DNA from: DATHBD01 sp035296325
GTDB taxonomy: Bacteria > Actinomycetota > Actinomycetes > Mycobacteriales > Micromonosporaceae
Length of the DNA: 64,000 nt
Assembly (NCBI GenBank): GCA_035296325.1
Contig: DATHBD010000068.1
Coordinates: 1-64,000, forward strand
Reading direction: 5' to 3'
Positions 34,219 through 43,339 of this stretch are shown one piece after another. The notes under the pieces are model-generated. The model ran no database searches. It was given only the letters and a program-made list of their open reading frames with translations, and was not told the DNA's origin. Both the position numbers and the translations under genes were made by a program. The stretch's first letter is position 1; each line of letters opens with the position of its first letter.

Positions 34219-35196
34219 GTGACTGCTCCACAACCGGAGCCGGGAAAGCTTCCGGTGCCACCCGTCGCGCTGGGTGCCGGACCGGTGGCGGTGCTGGTCA
34301 ACCCGGACGCGGCCCGGGGCCGGTACCGCGCCATCCTGCCGGCCGTCGTGGCTCGACTGGGCCGTCGCGGCGGCCCGGTGGAGGTCCTCGAGGCGACGAC
34401 CGCGGCGGCGGCACGGCAGGCGTGTCAGCGCGCGGTCGCTGGCGGCGCGGCGGCGCTGGTCGCCGTGGGCGGGGACGGGACCGTGCACGTCGCCCTGCAG
34501 GCGGTGGCCGGCCGCGGAGTGCCGCTGGCGGTGGTGGCCGCCGGGACGGGCAACGACTTCGCCACCGAACTTGGCCTGCCGACGGACCCGGTGGCCGCGG
34601 CCGACGTCGCCGCACTCGCGCTGGGCACCGGGATCACGCGGGCCATCGACCTGGCCAGGGTGACCGGCCCGGCCGGCGGAGCCCGGATTGCCGGCCCGGC
34701 CGGCGGAGCCCACTGGTACGGCGCGGTGTTGGGCGCCGGGTTCGACGGACTGGTCAACGAGCGCGCCAACCGGATGCGCTTTCCGCGTGGACCGCGCCGG
34801 TACGACGTTGCGATCCTCGCTGAGCTGGCCGGACTGCGGGCCCGGCGCTACACGCTTGGGCTGGACGACGACGTCGTGGAGGTCGATGCGGTGCTGGTGG
34901 CGGTGGGCAACACGGCGAGCTACGGCGGCGGCATGCGGATCTGCCCGGCAGCCGACCCCACCGATGGGATGCTCGATGTCGTGGTGGTCGGCGCGGTCAG
35001 CCGGGCCACGCTGCTCCGGATCAAGCCCCGCCTCTACACCGGCCGGCACGTCGAGCACCCGGCGGTCACGCAGTACCGCGCCCGTCGCGTGGAGATCGCC
35101 TCGGCCGGGCTGGTGGCCTACGCCGACGGGGAGCGCAGCCTCGCCCTACCGATCACGATCACCAGCCATCCCGGCGTGCTGACGCTGCTGGCCTGA
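34219..35196 (+). CDS. Diacylglycerol/lipid kinase family protein
   Basis: Soluble lipid kinase of the YegS/DagK family, 325 residues. The nucleotide-binding motif GGDGT sits at residues 84-88 and GTGNDFA at 109-115; LDVVVVGAVSR and a conserved C-terminal half complete the fold. A 27-bp-period repeat encodes GPAGGA twice near residue 150. It begins two bases after tatC. The physiological lipid is not known. Confidence 0.83.
   Translation: MTAPQPEPGKLPVPPVALGAGPVAVLVNPDAARGRYRAILPAVVARLGRRGGPVEVLEATTAAAARQACQRAVAGGAAALVAVGGDGTVHVALQAVAGRGVPLAVVAAGTGNDFATELGLPTDPVAAADVAALALGTGITRAIDLARVTGPAGGARIAGPAGGAHWYGAVLGAGFDGLVNERANRMRFPRGPRRYDVAILAELAGLRARRYTLGLDDDVVEVDAVLVAVGNTASYGGGMRICPAADPTDGMLDVVVVGAVSRATLLRIKPRLYTGRHVEHPAVTQYRARRVEIASAGLVAYADGERSLALPITITSHPGVLTLLA
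34666..34710 (+). repeat. Direct repeat of 18 bp, period 27, in the lipid kinase gene
   Basis: Two identical 18-bp copies at 34666-34683 and 34693-34710 encode GPAGGA. They are in frame, so the duplication is tolerated. Confidence 0.8.
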
Positions 35197-35253
35197 CCGA
35201 TCCGTTTACCTGGGACGGAGCGGCCCAGGGCGGCCGAGTGCCATGACCCTGCT

Positions 35254-35314
35254 TGATCCGGAAGCGTTGTGGTCGCTGTGGGGGCGTCGGAGCCACCACG
35301 AAGTTACCGGATCA
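35254..35314. terminator. Imperfect inverted repeat between convergent genes
   Basis: Eight-base perfect outer arms (35254-35261 and 35307-35314) extend into a longer imperfect stem, 14 of 20 positions paired. It lies between the lipid kinase (+) and the HAD gene (-), where a two-way terminator is expected. No T-run. Confidence 0.4.
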
Positions 35315-35349
35315 TGATTCCGAGTTCGATCGGCAGCACCGTGCGGGCT

Positions 35350-36069
35350 TCAGGTCGCCAGGTCGAGTACCGCGCCGAGGCCGTGCACCGTACCCGGACC
35401 GGTCTCCGGCAGGATCAACGCCACGCAGCCGGCCCGGACGGCTCCGGCGTCGGCCAGCGTGTCACCCACGACGAGGACGCGCTCCGGGTCCACCCGCAGC
35501 GCCGCGCATGCCGTCGTGAAGATCATCGGGTCGGGCTTGCACCGGCCCACCTCGTACGACAGGGCGAACGTGTCGACCAGGTCGGCGAAGCCGAGGTCGG
35601 CGGAGATCCCGCGGATGTCAAAGCCGATGTTGCTCACCACGGCCACCTGCCGGCCGGCGGCGCGCAGGGCCCGCAGGGTCGCGACGGTGTCGGCGTAGAC
35701 GCGCCAGCCCACCGACTCCACACATCGCTGGTACAGCGCGTCGGCCAGCCCGTCGATGTCGCTCTGCACGGTCCGCGCCAGGCCGGTGAAGGCGCTGCGG
35801 TGGGCGTCCTGACAGAGATCGCGGTTCGCCCAGTCCTCGGCGAGCGAGGGCGGGATCCGGTACGGCAGCGGACCACCGGCGCGACCGGCGGTGACCAGGC
35901 GGTCCGCCAGCACCGTCGCCCGGCCCCGGTCCAGGCGCGCGCCGCACGAGGCGGCGGCCGCGGTGACCCAGGCGATCGGGTCCTCGACCTGGGCCAGGGT
36001 CCCGTGGAAATCGAAGAGCACCGCGTCGAACCGCGGGTTCGGGGTAGACGGTTCGATACTGTCCGGCAC
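35350..36069 (-). CDS. HAD-superfamily hydrolase
   Basis: A 239-residue phosphatase-like protein. The catalytic motif I is DFHGT (Asp20; the usual second Asp is His22), motif II VSNIGF, motif III Lys in GRCKPDP, and motif IV VGDTLADAGAV. The second Asp of the DxD pair is replaced, as in some actinobacterial HADs, so a changed acid-base mechanism is possible. GTG at 36069 is preferred because a TATCGT -10 box lies 7 bases upstream. An ATG at 36126 would overlap the helicase start codon on the other strand. Confidence 0.8.
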   Translation of the reverse strand: MPDSIEPSTPNPRFDAVLFDFHGTLAQVEDPIAWVTAAAASCGARLDRGRATVLADRLVTAGRAGGPLPYRIPPSLAEDWANRDLCQDAHRSAFTGLARTVQSDIDGLADALYQRCVESVGWRVYADTVATLRALRAAGRQVAVVSNIGFDIRGISADLGFADLVDTFALSYEVGRCKPDPMIFTTACAALRVDPERVLVVGDTLADAGAVRAGCVALILPETGPGTVHGLGAVLDLAT

Positions 36070-36076
36070 GCCGTGC

Positions 36077-36082
36077 ACGATA
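36077..36082 (-). promoter_or_regulatory. -10 box TATCGT of the HAD gene (leaderless-type)
   Basis: TATCGT on the minus strand ends 7 bases before the GTG at 36069. Confidence 0.5.
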
Positions 36083-36111
36083 CCGACCGGCGCAACCGGG
36101 CACGCCTCGCC

Positions 36112-36117
36112 TAGCCT
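36112..36117 (+). promoter_or_regulatory. -10 box TAGCCT of the helicase gene (leaderless-type)
   Basis: TAGCCT ends 7 bases before the ATG at 36125. The two -10 boxes for the divergent HAD and helicase genes are within 36 bp of each other, leaving almost no room for other sites. Confidence 0.5.
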
Positions 36118-36124
36118 TGATGTC

Positions 36125-38893
36125 ATGAGCACTCCGGCCGAGCGGTACGCGGCGTCCTCCCGGCGGGCGGCCCGCGCCGCGTCGTTCCCGGAACTCGAGG
36201 AGTTCGCCGCCGATCTCGGCTTCGAGCTCGACCCGTTCCAGCGGGAGGCGTGCGAGGCGCTCGAGGGCGGTAGCGGCGTCCTGGTCTGCGCCCCGACCGG
36301 GGCCGGCAAGACCGTGGTCGGCGAGTTCGCCGTGCACCTCGCGCTGCGCCGGGCCGATCCGCAGGCCACCAGGCGCAAGTGCTTCTACACGACGCCGATC
36401 AAGGCACTGTCCAACCAGAAGTACCACGATCTTGTCGACCGGTACGGCGAGGAGCGGGTAGGCCTGCTCACCGGCGACAACGCCATCAACGGCGACGCGC
36501 CGGTGATCGTGATGACCACCGAGGTGCTGCGCAACATGCTCTACGCGGGCTCGCCGGCGCTGGTCGGCCTGGCCTACGTGGTGATGGACGAGGTGCACTA
36601 CCTGGCCGACCGGTTCCGCGGCGCGGTGTGGGAGGAAGTGATTATCCACCTGCCCGAATCGGTCACGCTGGTGTCGCTCTCGGCCACCGTGTCCAACGCC
36701 GAGGAGTTCGCCGACTGGCTGGTGACGGTACGCGGCGAGACCACCGTCGTGGTCAGCGAGCACCGTCCGGTGCCGCTCTGGCAGCACATGCTCATCGGCC
36801 GGCGGATGTTCGACCTGTTCCACGACGCCGACGCGGCACAGAAGCACGACGTCCATCCCGAGCTGCTGCGCTACCACCGCGACCAGCTGCGCCGACTGGA
36901 GGCATCCGGCGAGTTGAGCCGGCGCGGGCCGGCCGGGCGGGGTCGTAAGGGGAGCGGGCCGACCCGCCCGGAGATCGTGGAGCGCCTCGACCGGGAAGGG
37001 CTGCTCCCGGCCATCCTGTTCATCTTCAGCCGCGCCGGCTGCGCCGCGGCGGTGCAGCAGTGCCTGCACGCCGGGCTGCGGCTGACCGGCCCGGACGAAC
37101 GCACCGAGATCCGGGCCATCGTGGAGAGCCGCACCGGCCACCTCGCCAGCGAGGACCTCCAGGTGCTGGGGTATTGGGAGTGGCTCGACGGCCTGGAGCG
37201 CGGGCTCGCCGCGCACCACGCCGGGATGCTGCCCGCCTTCAAGGAGGTGGTCGAGGAACTGTTCGTCCGAGGGCTGGTCAAGGCGGTGTTCGCCACCGAG
37301 ACCCTGGCCCTGGGGATCAACATGCCGGCCCGGTGTGTCGTGCTGGAGCGGCTGGTCAAGTACAACGGTGAGGCGCACGTCGATCTGACGCCGGGGGAGT
37401 ACACCCAGCTGACCGGCCGCGCGGGTCGGCGCGGCATCGACGTGGAGGGCCACGCCGTGGTGGTGTGGTCGCCGGAGCTCGATCCGCGGCACGTCGCCGG
37501 GCTCGCCTCCACTCGGACGTACCCGCTCAAGTCGAGCTTCCGGCCGTCGTACAACATGGCGGTCAATCTGGTCGGCAGCGTCGGGTCGGCGGCGGCACGC
37601 GAGCTGCTGGAGAGTTCGTTCGCGCAGTTCCAGGCGGACCGGTCGGTGGTCGGGCTGGCCAAGCAGGTGCAGCGCAACGCCGAGACGCTGGCCACCTACG
37701 CCGCCGAGGTGGAGTGCCACCTGGGGGATTTCGCGGAGTACTTCGCCTTCCGGGTCGCCATCGACGAGCAGGAGAAGGCGCAGTCGCGCAGCGGCGCCGC
37801 GCAGCGTCGGGCGGCCGCCGCGACCGCGCTGCAGCAGCTGCGGGTGGGCGATGTGATCCGGGTGCCGTCCGGGCGGCGGTCCGGGCTCGCCGTGGTGCTC
37901 GACCCGGGGACCGACGGCTTCGGGGAGCCGCGCCCGCTCGTCCTGACCGAGGACCGGTGGGCCGGCCGGATCCCGGCCGGCGATTTCGGCGGGCCGGTCG
38001 AGGCGCTGGGCCGGGTCAGGGTGCCCAAGCACTTCAACCCGCGCTCCCCGCAGGAGCGGCGTGATCTCGCGATGGTGCTGCGCAACACCGACCTGGAGCG
38101 CGGCCCGGGCCGACGGCCCAGCCGCTCCCGCAACGCGACGTCGGTTGACGACGCCATCACGCAGTTGCGCGCGCGGATGCGGGCACACCCGTGCCACGCC
38201 TGCCCGGAACGCGAGGAGCACGCGCGGTGGGCGGAGCGTGCCCGCCGCCTGGAGCGCAACACCGAGGAGCTGCGCGGCCGGGTCGCCAGCCGGACCGGTT
38301 CGCTGGTGCGCACGTTCGACCGGGTCTGTTCCCTGCTCAGCGACCGCGGCTACCTGACCGGGCGCGGCGAGGTGACCGACGCCGGGCGGATGCTGGCGCG
38401 GATCTGGACCGAAGCCGACCTGCTCGTGGCGGAGTGCCTGCGCCGCGGCGTCTGGGACCGGCTCGCCCCGGCGGAACTCGCCGCCGCGGTCTCCGTGGTG
38501 CTGTACGAGGCGCGGCGCGAGGTCGACGACCGGGCATCCGTGCCCAGCGGCCCGATCAGCGACGCCGTGGACGCCACCGCAAAGCTCTGGATGGAACTCG
38601 ACGCGGACGAGGCCAGCCGGGGACTGAAGCTGACCCGCGAGCCGGACGCCGGGTTCGTGTGGCCGATCTACCGGTGGGCCCGGGGCGAGTCGCTGACCAA
38701 GGTGCTCTCCGCGACACATGGGCTGGACGGGGACATGCCGGCCGGTGACTTCGTCCGGTGGGCGCGTCAGGTCGTCGACCTGCTCGGGCAGATCGCCGAC
38801 GCGTCCGGCGCCGCCGCCGGGGTGCGCACCACCGCGCGGCAGGCGATGCAGGCCCTCAACCACGGCGTCCTGGCCTACAGCGCGGGCGCCTGA
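36125..38893 (+). CDS. helY: Ski2-like DEAD/DEAH-box helicase, HelY type
   Basis: A 922-residue RNA helicase-like protein. Walker A PTGAGKT at residues 57-63, DEVHYLAD (motif II), SLSATVSNAEE (motif III) and QLTGRAGRRG (motif VI) mark the Ski2/Mtr4 superfamily; the long C-terminal region follows. Actinobacterial HelY is usually next to the Tat genes, as here. It may act in RNA turnover with exonucleases; not shown in this organism. The last bases overlap the convergent exonuclease gene by 19 bp. Confidence 0.9.
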   Translation: MSTPAERYAASSRRAARAASFPELEEFAADLGFELDPFQREACEALEGGSGVLVCAPTGAGKTVVGEFAVHLALRRADPQATRRKCFYTTPIKALSNQKYHDLVDRYGEERVGLLTGDNAINGDAPVIVMTTEVLRNMLYAGSPALVGLAYVVMDEVHYLADRFRGAVWEEVIIHLPESVTLVSLSATVSNAEEFADWLVTVRGETTVVVSEHRPVPLWQHMLIGRRMFDLFHDADAAQKHDVHPELLRYHRDQLRRLEASGELSRRGPAGRGRKGSGPTRPEIVERLDREGLLPAILFIFSRAGCAAAVQQCLHAGLRLTGPDERTEIRAIVESRTGHLASEDLQVLGYWEWLDGLERGLAAHHAGMLPAFKEVVEELFVRGLVKAVFATETLALGINMPARCVVLERLVKYNGEAHVDLTPGEYTQLTGRAGRRGIDVEGHAVVVWSPELDPRHVAGLASTRTYPLKSSFRPSYNMAVNLVGSVGSAAARELLESSFAQFQADRSVVGLAKQVQRNAETLATYAAEVECHLGDFAEYFAFRVAIDEQEKAQSRSGAAQRRAAAATALQQLRVGDVIRVPSGRRSGLAVVLDPGTDGFGEPRPLVLTEDRWAGRIPAGDFGGPVEALGRVRVPKHFNPRSPQERRDLAMVLRNTDLERGPGRRPSRSRNATSVDDAITQLRARMRAHPCHACPEREEHARWAERARRLERNTEELRGRVASRTGSLVRTFDRVCSLLSDRGYLTGRGEVTDAGRMLARIWTEADLLVAECLRRGVWDRLAPAELAAAVSVVLYEARREVDDRASVPSGPISDAVDATAKLWMELDADEASRGLKLTREPDAGFVWPIYRWARGESLTKVLSATHGLDGDMPAGDFVRWARQVVDLLGQIADASGAAAGVRTTARQAMQALNHGVLAYSAGA

Positions 38894-39816
38894 CCCCCTG
38901 CGTCACCGGCGGCGGCCATGGCGTCGACCAGCCGCCGTGCCGAGCCCGCGACGTTCCACTGCTCGGCCAGGTCGAGGAGCCGGTCCGGATCCACCGGACC
39001 GGCCGGCAGCGCCGTGGACAGCGCCGGCAGCGGTACGTCGCGCGCCACCGCGACCACCGGCCGGGCGACGCCCAGGTAGTCCCGCCCGGCCAGCAGCTTG
39101 GCCCGCACGCCGGGGGCGAACGCGGCTGCCGGGTCGTCCAGAGCTTCCAGGATCGCGTCCAGCCCGCCGTACCGGTCGACCAGCCGGGCCGCGGTCTTCT
39201 CGCCGACCCCGGCCACGCCCGGCAGGCCGTCGCTCGGGTCACCGCGCAGCGCGGCGTAGTCGGCGTACCCGGCCGCCGCGACGCCGTACCGGGCACGGAC
39301 GGCCGCGTCGTCGAGCACCTCCAGCTTCGCCACGCCGCGGCCGGTGTAGAGCACGACCACGCCGCGGGCGTCGTCGATCAGCTGGAACAGGTCCCGGTCG
39401 CCGGTGGCCACCTCGATCGGGCCGGGCTCCCGGGTGGCCAGCGTGCCGATCACGTCGTCAGCCTCGTAGTCCTTCGCCCCGACGGCGGTGATGCCGAGCG
39501 CCGCCAGCAGATCGAGGATCTTCGGCACCTGCGGGCTCAGCGCGTCCGGCACCTCCTCGCCGCCCGCCGGGGTGAGCCGGTGCGACTTGTACGACGGCAC
39601 CAGGGCCACCCGCCAGGCCGGTCGCCAGTCCTCGTCGAGGGCGCACACGACCCGGTCCGGACGGCGGGTGCGCACCAGCGTGGCCAGCATGTCCAGGAAC
39701 CCGCGCACCGCGTTGACCGGCGTGCCGTCGGGTGCCATCGCGGCGGACTCCGGAATGCCGAAGTACGCCCGGAAGTACATGCTCGCGGCGTCGACGAGCA
39801 GCAGCGGTCGGTTCAC
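38875..39816 (-). CDS. 5'-3' exonuclease (FEN/PolI N-domain family)
   Basis: A 313-residue stand-alone 5' nuclease. It has the catalytic acidic residues of the family in LLLVDAASMYFRAYFG near the N-terminus, then CALDEDWRPAWR, DYEADDVIG, ATGDRDLFQLIDD and a helix-hairpin-helix LPGVAGVGEKTAARL. No polymerase domain is attached. It overlaps the end of helY by 19 bases in the convergent sense. GTG start has GGAG a few bases upstream. Confidence 0.9.
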   Translation of the reverse strand: MNRPLLLVDAASMYFRAYFGIPESAAMAPDGTPVNAVRGFLDMLATLVRTRRPDRVVCALDEDWRPAWRVALVPSYKSHRLTPAGGEEVPDALSPQVPKILDLLAALGITAVGAKDYEADDVIGTLATREPGPIEVATGDRDLFQLIDDARGVVVLYTGRGVAKLEVLDDAAVRARYGVAAAGYADYAALRGDPSDGLPGVAGVGEKTAARLVDRYGGLDAILEALDDPAAAFAPGVRAKLLAGRDYLGVARPVVAVARDVPLPALSTALPAGPVDPDRLLDLAEQWNVAGSARRLVDAMAAAGDAGGQAPAL

Positions 39817-39886
39817 GCGCTCCAGCCTGCCATGGCGGTGCCGGAATGTGGTGGACGGTCCGCCCGGTGCGGGGCAGGCTGACCCG

Positions 39887-40915
39887 ATGCCCAGCGGCGC
39901 ACCTCCCTCCGGCCTCGAACTGAGTCGCGCGTACTACGCCGAGGTCGTCGGCCCTGTGCTGACCGCGCACCTCAGCGTGGTGCCGCACGCCGCCGCGCGG
40001 CTCGGGCCCGGCTCCGAGGTGCTCGGCTTCGACACCGATCGGTCCACCGACCACGACTGGGCGCCCCATCTGCAGATCTTCGTCGCGGACGACGATGTCG
40101 CGGGCACGCTCGCGCCGGTGCTGGCGGAGCTGCTCCCGTCGCGGTTCCATGACGTACCGACCAAGGGCGCCGTCGTCGTGACCACGGTGTCGGGGTGGAT
40201 GCGGGGCCGGCTCGGCTTCGACCCGCTGGACGGCGTGCGGGTTGCCGACTGGATGGCCACCCCGACGCAGCGGCTGGCGGAGGTGACCGCCGGCGCCGTC
40301 TTCGCCGACGCGTCGGGCTCGCTGGCCACGGCCCGGGAGCGGCTGGCCTGGTACCCGGACGACGTGTGGCGGGCTGTGCTGGCCGGACAGTTCGCCCGCG
40401 TCGGGCAGGAGGAGGGTTTCGTCGGGCGTTGCGGCGAGGTGGGTGACGAGTTGGGCAGCGCGGTGGTCGGCGCCCGGCTGGCCCGTGACCTGATCCGGCT
40501 CTGCCTGCTGCTGGCCCGCCGGTACCCGCCGTACAGCAAGTGGCTGGGCAGCGCATTCGCGCGGTTGCCGGACTCCGGCGGGATCGGCACGGCGCTGGGT
40601 GCCGCGCTGCGCGCGGTCGACTGGCCGGCCCGGGAAGCCGCGCTGTGCCTGGCCTACGAGGAGGTCGGCCGGCGCTGCAACGCGCTCGGGCTCGCCGAAC
40701 CGGTCGACCCGGCTCCTCGACAGTTCCACGACCGCCCGTTCCGGGTGCTCGACGCCGGCCGGTTCGCCACCGCGTTGCGCGCCGCCGTCGCCGACCCCGC
40801 CATCCGGGACCTGCCGCCGGTCGGCGCGATCGACCAGTACGTCGACTCGACGGACGTGCTGACCAATCCGCAGCGCTTCCGGGCGGCCGCCTCGTGGACA
40901 ACCGGATCACCGTGA
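39887..40915 (+). CDS. DUF4037 domain protein
   Basis: A 342-residue protein. N-terminal LGFDTDRSTDHDWAPHLQIFV looks like the metal-binding part of a nucleotidyltransferase-like domain, as expected for DUF4037. It contains further conserved blocks RLAWYPDDVWRAVLAGQF and DRPFRVLDAGRFATAL. Function not known. ATG at 39887 lacks a strong ribosome-binding site, although GGGGCAGG lies about 10 bases upstream. Confidence 0.75.
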   Translation: MPSGAPPSGLELSRAYYAEVVGPVLTAHLSVVPHAAARLGPGSEVLGFDTDRSTDHDWAPHLQIFVADDDVAGTLAPVLAELLPSRFHDVPTKGAVVVTTVSGWMRGRLGFDPLDGVRVADWMATPTQRLAEVTAGAVFADASGSLATARERLAWYPDDVWRAVLAGQFARVGQEEGFVGRCGEVGDELGSAVVGARLARDLIRLCLLLARRYPPYSKWLGSAFARLPDSGGIGTALGAALRAVDWPAREAALCLAYEEVGRRCNALGLAEPVDPAPRQFHDRPFRVLDAGRFATALRAAVADPAIRDLPPVGAIDQYVDSTDVLTNPQRFRAAASWTTGSP

Positions 40916-40994
40916 GGCCCTGAACCGCCGCGGCGCCGAAGGCCACCATGGTGAAGGTGGAGCGCGGGGACTCCACGACGGCCCGAACGAGCGT

Positions 40995-41000
40995 TAGGCT
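40995..41000 (+). promoter_or_regulatory. Possible -10 box TAGGCT for the acyl-CoA dehydrogenase gene
   Basis: TAGGCT lies 31 bases before the chosen GTG at 41032, so the mRNA would have a short leader of about 25 bases. Confidence 0.35.
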
Positions 41001-41031
41001 CGAGATTCAGCCGAGCCGAGGTGGTGCTGCC

Positions 41032-42180
41032 GTGGTCGTGGATCGGGTCGGCCTTTCCGACGAGGCCGTGGCGCTGCTGGAGTTGACCGCCGAGATCGCC
41101 GACCGCGAGCTGGCACCACGGGTCGTCGACTTCGAGGCTCGCGGCGAGTTCCCCCGGGAACTGCTCCGGGCCCTGGGGCGGGCCGGCCTGCTGGGCCTGC
41201 CCTATCCCGAGGAGTACGGCGGCGGCGGGCAGCCGTACGAGGTGTACCTGCAGGTGCTCGAGGAGCTGGCCGGTCGCTGGCTCGCCGTCGCGGAGGCGGT
41301 GTCGGTGCACACCCTCGCCTGCTACCCCCTGGCCACGTACGGCTCCGACGCGCAGCGCAAGCGCCTGCTCCCCGATCTGATCGGGGGCGACCTGCTCGGT
41401 GGGTACTGCCTGTCCGAGCCGCACGGCGGATCCGACGCCGCCGCGCTGACCACGCGGGCGGAGCGCACCGACGACACGTACACGGTGCACGGCACCAAGG
41501 CCTGGATCACCCACGCGCACAGTGCCGACTTCTTCACGGTGTTCTGCCGGACCGGCGGCCCGGGCCCGTCCGGCATCTCCAACCTGCTCATCGACGCGGA
41601 CACGCCGGGGATCGAGCCGCAGCCCCGGGAGCGGACCATGGGGCTGCACTCGTCGCCGGTGGCACAGGTGGTGTTCGACGGCGCCCGGGTGCCGGCGGAC
41701 CGGCTGGTCGGTGCGGAGGGCGCCGGTTTCCGGATCGCCATGAGCGCCCTGGACAGCGGTCGCCTCGGCATCGCGGCGTGCGCCGTGGGGCTGAGCCAGG
41801 CAGCGCTGGACACCGCGGTCGGGTACGCGCGAGAGCGGGAGCAGTTCGGCACCCCGATCATCGAGTTCCAGGGCATCGGCTTCCTGCTCGCCGACATGGC
41901 GACGCAGGTCTCGGCGGCGCGTGCGCTCACCCTGGCGGCAGCGCGGCTGCGCGACGCCGGCCGCCCGTACGGCATCGAGGCGGCGAAGGCGAAGCTCTTC
42001 GCCACCGACGCCGCGATGCGGGTCACCACCGATGCGGTGCAGGTACTCGGCGGGTACGGCTACGTCAGCGACTATCCGGTGGAGCGGTACTTCCGGGAGG
42101 CGAAGGTACTGCAGATCGTGGAGGGGACGAACCAGATTCAGCGGATGGTGATTGCTCGGGCGCTGCACCGGTCCCGCTGA
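41032..42180 (+). CDS. Acyl-CoA dehydrogenase family protein
   Basis: FAD-dependent dehydrogenase of 382 residues. The N-terminal helical domain is followed by the middle domain GYCLSEPHGGSDAAAL and AWITHAHSADFF, then the C-terminal domain GYGYVSDYPVERYFREAK and VEGTNQIQ, where Glu364 is the catalytic base of the short/medium-chain group. GTG at 41032 gives the family length; an upstream frame extension to 40948 would add 28 poorly conserved residues. It overlaps a convergent membrane protein gene by 116 bases. Substrate is unknown. Confidence 0.88.
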   Translation: MVVDRVGLSDEAVALLELTAEIADRELAPRVVDFEARGEFPRELLRALGRAGLLGLPYPEEYGGGGQPYEVYLQVLEELAGRWLAVAEAVSVHTLACYPLATYGSDAQRKRLLPDLIGGDLLGGYCLSEPHGGSDAAALTTRAERTDDTYTVHGTKAWITHAHSADFFTVFCRTGGPGPSGISNLLIDADTPGIEPQPRERTMGLHSSPVAQVVFDGARVPADRLVGAEGAGFRIAMSALDSGRLGIAACAVGLSQAALDTAVGYAREREQFGTPIIEFQGIGFLLADMATQVSAARALTLAAARLRDAGRPYGIEAAKAKLFATDAAMRVTTDAVQVLGGYGYVSDYPVERYFREAKVLQIVEGTNQIQRMVIARALHRSR

Positions 42181-43261
42181 CCGGGTCGGCCCCGCGCAGT
42201 GCCAGGGCGGCGGTCACCACGCCGAGCGTGGCCAGGTCCACGAGGACCGAGCCGGCGGCCAGGAACTGCTCGAGGTTGAACTCGAAGACGCGGGTGAACA
42301 GCAGGTTGACCAGCAAGGCCCGGTAGAACCACCGGTATGCCGCGGTGGCGTCGCGGGGTAACCGGACGATGCCGACCGTCACCAGGACCGTACACACCAC
42401 GGTGCTGGCCAGCCCGAGCAGCAGCGGCACCGCGCCGGGCGGTGGTCGGTGGGCGGCGGGATCGGCCAGGTAGGCCAGCACCGGCGGCAGGAACCGCCAG
42501 ACCGCGTACCCGATCTGGGCGACCAGCACGACGGCGGTGAGAGCCGGCAGGCGGCCTGCCGTGCGTGGTGAACCGACGAAGCGCCGCAGCCGGTACCGCA
42601 GCCGCCTGGTGCGGAGCAGCCGGATCGGATCGACGAGTTCGACCTGGTCGTCCGGCACGCTGCGGACCAGCGCGCGGGCCGCGTCGACGCCGGGCGCCCC
42701 GGCGGCCCGGCGCAGCTGGGCGTGGACCTCGGCGCGCCGTCGCGGGGTGAATCCGCCGGCCACGCCGGCGACGGTCTGGTCCACCGCGGCCGCGAGGTGC
42801 TCCGCCGGGTGGTGCGGATGACGCCGGTGCACCAGGTGCACGGTGAGCAGCAGCGACACCACGATCACGTACATCACCGCGGCGGCCGGCCGGTAGAAGT
42901 AGTCGTTGTCGTGGGTGACGAACTTGCCGATCTCGTCGATGAACAGGCCGATGCCGACGCCGGAAACCACCGCCGCGATCGGCCGGATCACCGGACCGAT
43001 GAAGGAGAGCAGCAGGACCAGCCCGGCCACCATGAGCAGGCCGCCCCACAGCACGTGGGCGATGTGCAGCGTTGCGCCACCGATCTGGGGGTACCCGGCG
43101 GCGGCCAGGAACGCCCGCACCAGCAGCACCGTGGCCACCGTCGCGACCAGCATGGCGACGAGGTGCGGGGCGGCGTGCGGGTCACGGGGCAGGCCGCGCA
43201 CCAGCAGCCAGAGCGACAGCCGGTGGTGCCGGCTCGGGCGGTTCGCGTCCGGCATGGTCAT
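42065..43261 (-). CDS. Uncharacterised multi-pass membrane protein
   Basis: A 398-residue protein with about eight membrane helices: four in the N-terminal third (for example LVAMLVATVATVLLV and AHVLWGGLLMVAGLVLLLSF), a polar central segment with many Arg residues, then four more (GLASTVVCTVLVTVGIV). The C-terminal tail is Ser/Pro-rich. No family is recognised. The stop lies inside the acyl-CoA dehydrogenase gene by 116 bases, an unusually long convergent overlap, so the tail may be partly dispensable. ATG at 43261 follows CTGAGG. Confidence 0.65.
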   Translation of the reverse strand: MTMPDANRPSRHHRLSLWLLVRGLPRDPHAAPHLVAMLVATVATVLLVRAFLAAAGYPQIGGATLHIAHVLWGGLLMVAGLVLLLSFIGPVIRPIAAVVSGVGIGLFIDEIGKFVTHDNDYFYRPAAAVMYVIVVSLLLTVHLVHRRHPHHPAEHLAAAVDQTVAGVAGGFTPRRRAEVHAQLRRAAGAPGVDAARALVRSVPDDQVELVDPIRLLRTRRLRYRLRRFVGSPRTAGRLPALTAVVLVAQIGYAVWRFLPPVLAYLADPAAHRPPPGAVPLLLGLASTVVCTVLVTVGIVRLPRDATAAYRWFYRALLVNLLFTRVFEFNLEQFLAAGSVLVDLATLGVVTAALALRGADPVSGTGAAPEQSPSAESGSSPPRSAVPSPPGSTAPPDSR

Positions 43262-43327
43262 GCCCTCAGGAGATCACATCGACGCGGGCCCATCATCCCG
43301 TCCGGCATCCCCGCTCCATCGATCATC

Positions 43328-43333
43328 TAGGGT
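43328..43333 (+). promoter_or_regulatory. -10 box TAGGGT of the Lrp/AsnC gene (leaderless-type)
   Basis: TAGGGT ends 6 bases before the GTG at 43340. The divergent membrane gene starts 78 bases away. Confidence 0.5.
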
Positions 43334-43339
43334 GGGGCG

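Noticed and set aside
36126..36378. Upstream starts for the HAD gene, including an ATG at 36126
   Set aside because: Would overlap the divergent helicase start codon; GTG at 36069 has a -10 box at the right spacing.
35618..38863. 1081-codon open frame on the minus strand opposite helY
   Set aside because: Antisense shadow of the helicase; no motif and extreme composition.
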